Origin: Woeseiaceae bacterium
GTDB taxonomy: Bacteria > Pseudomonadota > Gammaproteobacteria > Steroidobacterales > Woeseiaceae
Direction: 5' to 3'
Assembly: GCA_024640315.1 (NCBI GenBank)
Contig: JAHEFF010000003.1
Coordinates: 87,963-151,962, forward strand
DNA: 64,000 nt
A program made the translations under genes and the position numbers. Position 1 is the first letter of the stretch, and every line of letters starts with the position of its first letter. The notes under the pieces are model-generated. The model worked only from the letters and a program-made list of their open reading frames with translations. It was not told the origin of the DNA and ran no database searches. Shown in pieces: positions 53,979 to 62,289 of this stretch.

Positions 53979-54295
53979 GAGTATCGCTGCAAAGCATGCC
54001 TGACCGGATTCCCTTGCGCAGAAACCGGAGAGATTGCGTCAAAACCGGTCTGCAACGGGTATTTTCCCCTGATCCCGCCATTTTCCTCACCGGATTCCGT
54101 TCTTTGCGCCGGGGACCGTTTTGGCCTACATTGAACCTGTCAATAAGAAATCGGCGTGCCATGCAGCGCACTGCCAATAATCAATAAATAGAACAGCCCG
54201 CGAAACGGGTGAGCAAAAGGTGCGCTACAGGCAGGTAAAACCTCCTTGTTATTATTGATGCGCAGACGAATCAATCTCCCGTAGAGGATCTGGTC
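53979..54295. other. intergenic region after bkdB
   Basis: 317 bases without a supported gene. ACCGG occurs at 54003, 54024, 54044 and 54089, spaced about 20, 20 and 45 bases. Two of these copies lie in an exact ACCGGATTCC repeat (54003-54012 and 54089-54098). The right half holds a possible folded leader (54180-54259). No canonical terminator for the bkd operon was found. Confidence 0.55.
54180..54259 (+). ncRNA. possible structured 5' leader of the 54296 gene
   Basis: ATCAATAA (54180-54187) can pair with TTATTGAT (54252-54259) to close a junction. Inside are CCCG-CGAAA-CGGG (about 54197-54209) and AGGT-AAA-ACCT (about 54233-54243), joined by unpaired GAGCAAAA and GTGCGCTAC segments. The closing stem ends 36 bases before the ATG. 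It matches no riboswitch I can identify. The evidence is base-pairing by eye only. Confidence 0.3.
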
Positions 54296-55768
54296 ATGCA
54301 CAAAAACTCCGTCTTTGTTCTGCTCGGCATAATCATGAGTTTCCCGATGATTGCGCTTTCTCAGGATGCTCGTTCAATTATGGATACGGCACAGGAGAAA
54401 CAACTCGAACGCTGGGAAGGGGTGGACGTCTACGTTGTCACGCAGTCCATAATGGGCAACGAGACGAAGACCTGGTTCCAGAGGACGCTCATCGAGGATG
54501 ATGCCGGCAACTCGCAGACTCTTTTCCTGCCGGTGCGAAACGGTGGGAGCCACTCCGGCCAGTGCATGGGACCGCAGGAAATGACACCTGAGCAGCTGGA
54601 AGCCTTCGCTGCGGCGACAGAGATGACCGGCTCTGTGGCCGCAGGCGAAATTGAAAACGGGTTGGAGGAAGCGGGCCTGCCTCGCGGGCTGCTTGCTGCC
54701 AGCGGCTCCGATCCGACTGCAACGTTCGATCCGCGCGTCATGATGGGCGCCAACGCAGAGTTTCTTCGCGGCGCTGCGCAGGCGAAGCGAGAAATGGCCG
54801 CAGAAGATCCGAGTGCCGATGGGCAGGAAATGGCCGAGCAGATGGCCCAATTTGCCGAGAATGCGAAACTGGTCGGCACGGAAGAAGTCGACGGGCGAAA
54901 GGCATTTCACTTGCAGGCAGACGTCGTTGGGCAGGTTCAGCAAATGGAGGGCAGCGAGTACGAGATCAAAACGCTTAGCCTGTGGATTGACACAGCTGAA
55001 TATGTGCCGCTGCGAATGAAGGTCGATGGCACACTAACAGCAGACGGTGAAACCAAGCCGATGTCCATCGAAAATCTTCAATCCGACTACCGGACAGTGC
55101 CGGGAAGCAACATGTACGAGTCCTATAAACGGGTCATGAAAATTTCCGGCATGATGAGTGCCGAGCAAGAGGCTCAAATGCGTGATGCCGCCGAGCAAAT
55201 GGCCGAACTCGAGCAACAAATGGCGAGCATGCCCCCCAGCCAGCGCCAGATGATGGAAAAGATGATGGGCCCGCAACTCGAAATGATGAGAAACATGACG
55301 TCAGGTGGCGGTTTCCAGACCGAGGTTCTTACCACTTTAATTACCGTCAACCCGAAGTTGGCTGACAGTGATGGGCAACCCTGCCCCGCCAGCAACAACG
55401 CTGTAGACGGCAGTGATCCGGACTCGAAAACGTTTCGACGCGACCCTGCGCTGGAACAACAAACACAGAGTGCAGCGGATCTGTCAAAAAACGAACTGAC
55501 GGCAAACTACCTGGAAGGTTTCTGGTGCACCGAGCGAATGCAGGAGCGGGAGCTGTACAGTTTTGCCGCAGACGGCAGCTACCGGCTGGGGGTCGTCGGC
55601 CTGACAATCACTCAAGCGGACGGCATCAACTATTTCCCGGAAACTTTCAGTCGCCAAAGTTTTCTCGATGAATTCGAAAGTATAGCGACCAAAGAAGAGG
55701 ACCGGTTTTCCGTGACACTCAAAGGCGGCTCGCGCGAGGCTTTCTTGCGCGGCAACTGTTTCCAATAG
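54296..55768 (+). CDS. exported Met/Gln-rich protein of unknown function
   Basis: A 490-residue protein with a signal peptide (FVLLGIIMSFPMIALS). I do not recognise the family. Features: LERWEGVDVYVVTQSIMG near the start, two Met/Glu/Gln-rich helical stretches (about 160-190 and 285-325, e.g. EQMAELEQQMASMP, MEKMMGPQLEMMRNM), and a beta segment with LWIDTAEYVPLRMKVDG, which resembles outer-membrane lipoprotein-sorting (LolA-like) folds. A separate C-terminal part has paired Cys (FWCTERM and RGNCFQ). It shares style and Met-rich helices with the 263-residue protein at 48276. GTAGAGGA precedes the ATG. It is followed after 36 bases by a YIP1-family gene. Confidence 0.75.
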   Translation: MHKNSVFVLLGIIMSFPMIALSQDARSIMDTAQEKQLERWEGVDVYVVTQSIMGNETKTWFQRTLIEDDAGNSQTLFLPVRNGGSHSGQCMGPQEMTPEQLEAFAAATEMTGSVAAGEIENGLEEAGLPRGLLAASGSDPTATFDPRVMMGANAEFLRGAAQAKREMAAEDPSADGQEMAEQMAQFAENAKLVGTEEVDGRKAFHLQADVVGQVQQMEGSEYEIKTLSLWIDTAEYVPLRMKVDGTLTADGETKPMSIENLQSDYRTVPGSNMYESYKRVMKISGMMSAEQEAQMRDAAEQMAELEQQMASMPPSQRQMMEKMMGPQLEMMRNMTSGGGFQTEVLTTLITVNPKLADSDGQPCPASNNAVDGSDPDSKTFRRDPALEQQTQSAADLSKNELTANYLEGFWCTERMQERELYSFAADGSYRLGVVGLTITQADGINYFPETFSRQSFLDEFESIATKEEDRFSVTLKGGSREAFLRGNCFQ

Positions 55769-55804
55769 GCCACCTCACGCCAGGCAATTTCCGGGAGAAC
55801 GAAT

Positions 55805-56869
55805 ATGCTCGATATCAACCGCACTGTTAAGCTCGTAGTCGGCGCACTCACCGACAGAGAAGCAACCTGGCAAAGCTATCTGTCAGAAGCTGGTGACTGG
55901 CAAAAAACGGCATTTCTTCTTACCGGGCCTCTCATCGTCGTATCCGCGATTGTCGCGTACCTCCTGAGCCTGCTGACAAGCGATGCATCAATGTTTACTG
56001 CGTTCAGACCCACGCTGATGTCCACTTTGTTCAGCATTGTGACAGGGGCGATTGGCGCCGGCGTCATCGCATTCGTTGTCAGTACCCTGGCGGGGACTTT
56101 TGCAGGCAAGAGCGACTTCGCGCTGGGGCTGGCGGCAATCACTCTGGCATTCGTACCTGGATATATTGGCCAGGCCCTGGTCTGGCTTCCCTGGATCGGC
56201 GGCCTGCTCGCTTTCGGGCTTGGGATATTTTCCCTGGTGCAGCTCTGGCAAATCATCCCGCTATATCTCGAGGTGCCGGGCAACAAACGGGTGGTTCATT
56301 TCGTCCTTTCGCTGATTGTGACCATTGTCGTCATGGTAATCATCTCCACGGTTCTGGCACCCGTCCTGGGCGGGCCAACAGCGCAATCGCCATTCGGCTC
56401 AACTTCACAAATGGACAATTCCGACCCGGGCTCCGGCATGTTCAGCGACATGAACCGAAATGCAGCAACTGTTGCCGAGGCCGAAGCGGATCGCTACACG
56501 CCACCGGTAGATGGCAAGCTGACCGAGCAGCAGGTTCGTGAATATGTATCGGTCATGCAGACCGTAGCGGAAGAAAGAGCTGCGATAGTTGAGCGAATGG
56601 AGAAGCTCGCCGAGAAAGCCGACGAAGACGACAGGGTTTCGGCCAAAGACCTCGGCAACATGATGAGTGGTATGGGGGAATTTGGTGCCCTGGCAACGGC
56701 TGAGATGGCGGCAGTCAAAGCGAACGGCGGAAACTGGGCGGAACACCGGTGGATCCAGGAGTCGCTGTTGATGGCATCAATCCAGAAAGATACCAATGAT
56801 ACTGTCAGCCACAACTTCAGCCTTTATGAACAATTTGCAGAACAGCTGGAGAAGAATGCCGGCTGGTAG
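55805..56869 (+). CDS. YIP1-family membrane protein with cytoplasmic helical tail
   Basis: A 354-residue protein. About residues 35-190 hold five hydrophobic segments typical of the YIP1 family, with GPLIVVSAIVAYLLSLL, LGLAAITLAFVPGYIG and VHFVLSLIVTIVVMVII. A soluble, charged C-terminal part of about 160 residues follows (NRNAATVAEAEADRY, VREYVSVMQTVAEER, MEKLAEKADEDDR). Bacterial YIP1 proteins have no settled function. GGGAGAAC precedes ATG 55805. It is probably in one transcript with the exported 54296 protein. Confidence 0.78.
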   Translation: MLDINRTVKLVVGALTDREATWQSYLSEAGDWQKTAFLLTGPLIVVSAIVAYLLSLLTSDASMFTAFRPTLMSTLFSIVTGAIGAGVIAFVVSTLAGTFAGKSDFALGLAAITLAFVPGYIGQALVWLPWIGGLLAFGLGIFSLVQLWQIIPLYLEVPGNKRVVHFVLSLIVTIVVMVIISTVLAPVLGGPTAQSPFGSTSQMDNSDPGSGMFSDMNRNAATVAEAEADRYTPPVDGKLTEQQVREYVSVMQTVAEERAAIVERMEKLAEKADEDDRVSAKDLGNMMSGMGEFGALATAEMAAVKANGGNWAEHRWIQESLLMASIQKDTNDTVSHNFSLYEQFAEQLEKNAGW

Positions 56870-56899
56870 TCAAAACCGGTCAGGCGCCGATCTTTCACT

Positions 56900-57886
56900 T
56901 CAACGGGTGAAAAGAAAGTAGTCGTGGACTGCGCGCGCGGCCTCTGCAATAGCACGTTCCCGAACTGGACCATCCAGGTCCGAATTCTTGATAAACGCAA
57001 CGACGATGACGTGGCCGGCCTCGTCGGGAAGAGAAATGACGCCGACGTCATTGGTCGTTCTGCCGATTGTGCCAGTCTTGTGTGCGACCACGGTACCCTC
57101 AGGCAACAATCCCTTCAGTCGTGCGGTACCCGTTTCGCAGCGTTCCATAATATCGATCAATAATTCTCCGGAAGATTTACTCAGCGCATCGCCCCGCCAG
57201 ATCTTCTCCAGCAGCGTCGCCATGCCACGCGGTGTCGACGTATCACGCGGGTCCGCCTCAAAGTTACGCGCCGCCTGTTCACGTTGTCCCTTCGGGAGCT
57301 CATCAACAAGCTCTTCATAGTCTTCCCAGCGCTTGCCGGCTGCCGATGGCATGTCCTCTATGCCCAGCCAATCGCCAATCAGGCGAATGGTGGGTCGATC
57401 GACCCGAATTCCTTCCACGCCGAGCGAATTCATGTGTGCGGTGACGGCGTTTCCGCCACCAACGGTATCCAGCAACCGGTCAGTCGCGGTGTTGTCGCTG
57501 ATCAGAAGCATAATTTCGAGCAGATTATGAATTGAGACAGACAGGCCCGGGTCATCCAGCAGCTTCGCAATCACGCCACTGCCCGGAGCGTATTCCTCGA
57601 TGCCGATATCGACCCGATCGCTGAGACTCAACGCACCGTTGTCGACCATATCGAGAAGCCGGGCGGCGATTGGCACCTTATAAGTGCTCGCCATGGGAAA
57701 TGATTCGTCTGCATTAAGCCAGGCACTTCGCCCTGACTCCAGGTGAATGGCCGCAATGCCCATCGTGCCACCGGACAGCATCCCGAGACGCGCAAGCTCC
57801 CGTTCGAGTGCAGGCTCAGCCGACCAGGTGACCTGGGCGGAATTAACGAGCAGCAATACAACGACTGCGACGCGGGCGATCTTCAT
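56900..57886 (-). CDS. class A beta-lactamase-like serine hydrolase lacking the omega-loop Glu
   Basis: A 328-residue exported protein (signal VVVLLLVNSAQVTWS) with most class A motifs in order: STYK (S67, K70), SDN (130-132) and KTG (270-272). The omega loop, normally RWExxLN with general base Glu166, reads VDRPTIRLIGDW. Arg164 is kept and Thr stands where Glu is expected. An insertion of roughly 35-40 residues separates it from the conserved ADPRDTSTP end of the loop. Without the deacylating Glu it may be a penicillin-binding or esterase-like relative rather than a resistance enzyme, unless another Glu in the insert takes over. It is convergent with the YIP1 gene. Confidence 0.85.
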   Translation of the reverse strand: MKIARVAVVVLLLVNSAQVTWSAEPALERELARLGMLSGGTMGIAAIHLESGRSAWLNADESFPMASTYKVPIAARLLDMVDNGALSLSDRVDIGIEEYAPGSGVIAKLLDDPGLSVSIHNLLEIMLLISDNTATDRLLDTVGGGNAVTAHMNSLGVEGIRVDRPTIRLIGDWLGIEDMPSAAGKRWEDYEELVDELPKGQREQAARNFEADPRDTSTPRGMATLLEKIWRGDALSKSSGELLIDIMERCETGTARLKGLLPEGTVVAHKTGTIGRTTNDVGVISLPDEAGHVIVVAFIKNSDLDGPVRERAIAEAARAVHDYFLFTR

Positions 57887-57968
57887 GGCTTTTCTCCTCT
57901 CAAATAAGCAGGGTCAAGCCGTAATTATCGTTTGGCGAAAACCGCGGTTCGACCATTATTCCCGGCTC

Positions 57969-60704
57969 CTAGCGCATCCTGTTGCCAAATCCGTCCCAGA
58001 CTTCGACTGTGCCGTAGTTCAGCGCACGGACTTTCTCCTCTATCTCCAGGAGATCACCAACGACCACCCAGGTCAGCTCGTCTGGACGAATAACCGAGCG
58101 AGCGCGCTCGTTGACACCCGCCAGCGTGACTGCCTCGACTCGAGCCGCAGTGGTCTCGGCATAGTCATACGGCAAACCGAATGTATCCGAGGCAATCATG
58201 CTACTCAGGAAGCCGCGCTTGGATGAAAAGTTTCCGGGCAACGACCGCGTACGGTTGAGCTTCACGCGCTGCAATTCGTCAACAGTCGCCGGCCGTGAAC
58301 TGACATACTCCTCATACTCGCGCATGATCTCGGCCATACTTTCCATTGTCTTGTCCGTTTGCACGCTACCGGCGACGACGAGGTACTGATCACCGCTGGT
58401 GTTCTTCGAGATTTGGGAGCCGATTCCATACGACCACGACTTGTCCTCGCGCAGATTCATATTGATTCGCGCTTCGAAGTCGGCGCCAAAAACTGCGTTG
58501 ACGATACCCAGCTCGGTATCTCCTTCAGCGTCATAAGGCGCAAGCGCATGACCAACGCGTATGGTGCTCTGTGGTGCTCCAGATTGATCTATCAATATGA
58601 CGCGGGGACCCGTGGAGGCAACGCCTCCTATCGGCTTCATCATTGACGCGCTTTTCGCCTTCCACTTGCCAAATGTGTGGTTTAGCGCGGCAGTTGCGGT
58701 ATCGATGTCGATATCTCCGATCATGAATACCGTCATGTTGTCCGGCGCCACTTCGCGAGCGTGAAACTCCTGAATGCGTTCGCGATTAAGATTGTTGGCA
58801 AGCTCCGGCGTCCACACGCCACCGAGCGGATGATCGGCGCCATAAAGCGCTCGTCGAAAAAGTGGTGTGGCGTTGCGCGAAGGGTTCTGCTCGACGTTGG
58901 AAAGATAGGCGAGAATTTGCTGCTGAAATTTGAAAAGCTCGTCCTCAGGAAACGTCGGGTTACGCAGGACCTCCGCCGCGATCTCCAGCGACTCTTCGAG
59001 GTAGCCGGTCAGAATGCGATAGCCGTACTGGCTGTTTTCGACATTAGCCGCCATGCGCGCCTCCATGCCGATCCTGTCTTTCGCCGCCGCCAGTTCGTTG
59101 GCGTCGTACTTCTTCGTGCCTTTTTGCATCAGGGCGAAGACCGCGTCTGAAATTCCTGGTGCATCCGGCGCGTCCGCCATGTTGCCCGTGCCCAATCGGA
59201 TCGACACGTCGATCAGTGGCAAATCGCCGCTGGGCGCCACAACAAGCTGCATGCCGTTATCGAGAGTTGTCGTCTGAATATCGGGAAATTGTATTCCGGA
59301 GACCTCAGTCACTTCCGGCACAGCACTTCGGTCAACCGGGTCTTCGCTTGTCACGTACTCCGGAAAAGGCAAAATTACAATTTCGAAAAACCCACGTGTC
59401 AGCCAACGGTTGGCAACAGCAGTCAGGTCTTCGGCCGTTGCTTCATTGAGCCACTCGATTTCCTTCTTAACCTGCAGTGGGTTGTTCGAGTACAGCTGCC
59501 CTTCGGCCAGCATTCTGCCAATAGTGGATTTGCTCTCCATCGTGCCCAGCATGTACATATTCACACCGAGCTTCGCGTTCTCCAGTATTTCCTTATCCGG
59601 CCCGGCCTCCAGGTATTCGGCGACAACCTTATCGATGACGTCAATCACCTGCTCGGGCTCAACGTCCGGGCGCAGATTCGCGGTCAGCGTATATTCACCG
59701 CTGATGGTCCGGCCGTAGGCGCTGCCACGAACATCGGTCGCGAGCTGCAGATCATCTACGAGTAATTTTTGCAACGGTGAATTCTTGTTGCCCACAAGCG
59801 TTTCGTTGACGAGATACATGAGGTTCGTGTCGTAATCACCCTGGTTCGGTAACACCCAGGTACGTACGACTCGCGTCTGACCGACCCGGTCATACATGAT
59901 TTCCTTACGGTCCTCACGAATTTCCGGGATCCACTGTTGAGGTTTTACCAGCGGTACGCCGGCCGGGGCACCGCCGAAATAATGACTAACCTTTTCTTTG
60001 GCGGCTTCAATGTCTACATCCCCAGACAGCACGAGCACGGCATTGCTGGCGCCGTAATATTCATTGAACCAGTCATGAACATCGTCGAGTGATGCCGCAT
60101 CGAGATCCTCCATTGAGCCGATAATCGAGTGTCGATAAGGATGGCCCGCCGGGTAAATGCCTGCACGGACCCGATCGTATACGCCGGCATATGGACGATT
60201 TTCGCCTTGACGCTTTTCGTTTTGCACGACCCCCCGCTGTTCGTCGAGGGCTTCTTGTGTCACGGCGCCCAAAAGGTGGCTCATGCGGTCACTTTCCATC
60301 CATAGCGCCATGTCCAGCGCACCACTGGGTACGGTCGCATAGTAGTTTGTACGGTCTTCCGAGGTTGTGCCGTTCATACCTGTCGCACCGGCTTTCGTGA
60401 ACGGAGTGAAGTACTCACCTTCCCTGTTTTCCGTTCCCTGAAACATCAGGTGCTCAAACAGATGTGCGAAGCCTGTCTTGCCGTCCGGCTCATCTTTCGA
60501 GCCAACGCCGTACCAGATGCCTATATACACGGTGGGCGTCGAGTGATCGGAATGCACGATTGTCGTTAGGCCGTTTTCGAGCCGGAACATCTCGTAGTCG
60601 ATGTTAATCCTGCTGGCGATATCCTCCTGCGCGGCTGAGCTGCCTGCGACAAGTAGAATGAAAACCGCGATCAGTCTCTGGAAGCTGTTTCTGTTTTTCT
60701 GCAC
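57969..60704 (-). CDS. exported M16-family zinc metallopeptidase, two-domain
   Basis: A 911-residue protein with a signal peptide (LIAVFILLVAGSSAAQ) and two M16 (insulinase/pitrilysin-like) halves. The N-terminal half carries the inverted zinc motif HLFEH (H81, E84, H85) within GFAHLFEHLMFQGTE. The C-terminal half (about 450-900) has the fold but no HxxEH, as usual for the inactive partner half. It should degrade peptides in the periplasm. GTG 60704 is preceded by AAAGG and gives the signal peptide; the frame extends to TTG 60728. It is divergent from the NSS transporter gene. Confidence 0.9.
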   Translation of the reverse strand: MQKNRNSFQRLIAVFILLVAGSSAAQEDIASRINIDYEMFRLENGLTTIVHSDHSTPTVYIGIWYGVGSKDEPDGKTGFAHLFEHLMFQGTENREGEYFTPFTKAGATGMNGTTSEDRTNYYATVPSGALDMALWMESDRMSHLLGAVTQEALDEQRGVVQNEKRQGENRPYAGVYDRVRAGIYPAGHPYRHSIIGSMEDLDAASLDDVHDWFNEYYGASNAVLVLSGDVDIEAAKEKVSHYFGGAPAGVPLVKPQQWIPEIREDRKEIMYDRVGQTRVVRTWVLPNQGDYDTNLMYLVNETLVGNKNSPLQKLLVDDLQLATDVRGSAYGRTISGEYTLTANLRPDVEPEQVIDVIDKVVAEYLEAGPDKEILENAKLGVNMYMLGTMESKSTIGRMLAEGQLYSNNPLQVKKEIEWLNEATAEDLTAVANRWLTRGFFEIVILPFPEYVTSEDPVDRSAVPEVTEVSGIQFPDIQTTTLDNGMQLVVAPSGDLPLIDVSIRLGTGNMADAPDAPGISDAVFALMQKGTKKYDANELAAAKDRIGMEARMAANVENSQYGYRILTGYLEESLEIAAEVLRNPTFPEDELFKFQQQILAYLSNVEQNPSRNATPLFRRALYGADHPLGGVWTPELANNLNRERIQEFHAREVAPDNMTVFMIGDIDIDTATAALNHTFGKWKAKSASMMKPIGGVASTGPRVILIDQSGAPQSTIRVGHALAPYDAEGDTELGIVNAVFGADFEARINMNLREDKSWSYGIGSQISKNTSGDQYLVVAGSVQTDKTMESMAEIMREYEEYVSSRPATVDELQRVKLNRTRSLPGNFSSKRGFLSSMIASDTFGLPYDYAETTAARVEAVTLAGVNERARSVIRPDELTWVVVGDLLEIEEKVRALNYGTVEVWDGFGNRMR

Positions 60705-60788
60705 CTGGCAAACCTTTAAAAATAACAATGCTTAAGATGGACGAGCGCCATCATCGGTCAACATTATGAACTGAAAATTGACCCATAG

Positions 60789-60818
60789 TTCACAAATTCG
60801 GCCGTGGTGACATATAGT
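60789..60818 (+). promoter_or_regulatory. sigma-70-type promoter of the NSS transporter gene
   Basis: TTCACA (60789-60794) and TATAGT (60813-60818) each differ by one base from the sigma-70 -35 and -10 consensus and are 18 bases apart. Transcription would start near 60825, about 20 bases before ATG 60845, a very short leader. Confidence 0.55.
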
Positions 60819-60844
60819 TAGGCCCACCGAACAATAATGAGAAT

Positions 60845-62218
60845 ATGCCCGTGAGCACCGAAACAACCGAAACCTGGTCTGGCCGCCTGGCCTTTATTCT
60901 CGCCTCAATCGGTGCCGCTGTCGGCCTCGGTAACATCTGGCAGTTTCCAGCCAACCTGGGAACGAGCGGGGGCAGCGCGTTCATACTTGTATACGTGCTG
61001 GCTATCCTGCTGGTCGCCACACCGATCATGCTGGCCGAGATGATTATCGGTCGACAGGCGCGACGCAGCGCGCCATCCGCAATGAAACACCTGGCAGAAG
61101 AGATCGGCGCCAGCGGCCGGTGGTCGATTGTCGGCTGGATGGGTCTGTTCGCACTATTCCTCGTACTGAGTTTCTACAGTGTTATCGCCGGCTGGTGCGT
61201 GGCGTACTTCTTCAAGTCTTTGTCTGGCTCAATGACCGGCCTTACCCCTGCTGAAGTCGGCAACGACTTTTCGGAATTTCTGGCCAGTCCCGGCAAAATG
61301 CTCCTGTGGCACGGACTGTTTAGCGCAGCAACGATCTTCATTGTTACCAGGGGCGTCAAGGTCGGTCTCGAGCGAGTGGTCAGCATCGTGATGCCGGCAC
61401 TCCTGGTGACGTTGGTCGCGCTGGTCATTTACGCTGGCATTACCGGCGACGCCGCGACGGCGTACAAGTTTCTTTTTGCGGCCGATTTCTCAAAGCTGAC
61501 GCCGGCTATCGTACTCGCCGCAGTTGGCCAGGCATTCTTTTCAGTCAATGTCGGCGTTGGCGCTGTGCTGACTTACTCGGCGTATCTTCCCAAGGACGTC
61601 AATCTCTTCAAATCGGCCATAGCCGTTGCCGGTGGCGATACCCTGGTCGCCATACTCGCCGGTCTGGCCATCTTCCCTATTGTTTTCGCTTACGGTCTGG
61701 ACCCGAGCGAGGGTGCAGGGCTTCTGTTCGTCACCTTGTCGACGGCGTTCGCGCAAATGCCCGGTGGTTCGATCATCGGCGCTGCTTTCTTCCTGATGTT
61801 GATATTCGCCGCACTAACGTCGTTGATATCCATGCTGGAAACGATAACAGCGCGAGCCAATGAGGTTCGTGGAATCTCGAGAACCACTGCGGCCGTTTCA
61901 ATTGGCTTCGGCAGCTTCCTTTTCGGCATCGTGACGATATTGTCTTTTTCAAGCTGGGGTGACGTTCATTTGCTCGGCATGTTCGAATTATTCGCCGGCA
62001 TGAACCCGTTCGACCTGATCATCTACTTCGTGCAGAGAATCATCATGCCAATCGCCGGTGTGCTTTACGCTCTGTTCGTCGGCTGGTGGCTGCCAAGGAG
62101 CACTTCGTTGGGTGAGATTGGCCTGCAAGACGGCGCAATATTCAAACTGTGGATGCTCCTGGTTCGAGTCATTGCACCGCTCGCCATTGCCGTCGTATTT
62201 GTAACGAGCCTCGCCTGA
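60845..62218 (+). CDS. NSS-family sodium-dependent transporter
   Basis: A 457-residue membrane protein of the neurotransmitter:sodium symporter (SLC6/LeuT) family with about 11-12 helices. The first helix has the sodium-site signature SIGAAVGLGNIWQFP and is followed by GGSAFILVYVLA. The helix-6 region is AVGQAFFSVNVGVGAVLTYSAYL. Bacterial members import amino acids such as Leu, Trp or Tyr, and others carry betaines or GABA. The substrate is not readable here. The Shine-Dalgarno sequence is weak (ATGAGAAT). Confidence 0.92.
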   Translation: MPVSTETTETWSGRLAFILASIGAAVGLGNIWQFPANLGTSGGSAFILVYVLAILLVATPIMLAEMIIGRQARRSAPSAMKHLAEEIGASGRWSIVGWMGLFALFLVLSFYSVIAGWCVAYFFKSLSGSMTGLTPAEVGNDFSEFLASPGKMLLWHGLFSAATIFIVTRGVKVGLERVVSIVMPALLVTLVALVIYAGITGDAATAYKFLFAADFSKLTPAIVLAAVGQAFFSVNVGVGAVLTYSAYLPKDVNLFKSAIAVAGGDTLVAILAGLAIFPIVFAYGLDPSEGAGLLFVTLSTAFAQMPGGSIIGAAFFLMLIFAALTSLISMLETITARANEVRGISRTTAAVSIGFGSFLFGIVTILSFSSWGDVHLLGMFELFAGMNPFDLIIYFVQRIIMPIAGVLYALFVGWWLPRSTSLGEIGLQDGAIFKLWMLLVRVIAPLAIAVVFVTSLA

Positions 62219-62289
62219 GCGATTGGGCGAAGGACGAATGTCGCTCGCGACTGGTCGACCGGACTCATCCCCAGCGCACGGAGCCGTAA

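Noticed and set aside
54190..54245. Glycine or cyclic-di-GMP-I riboswitch
   Set aside because: The GNRA-like hairpin and GCAAAA segment are superficially similar, but the conserved core sequences of both classes are absent or in the wrong order.
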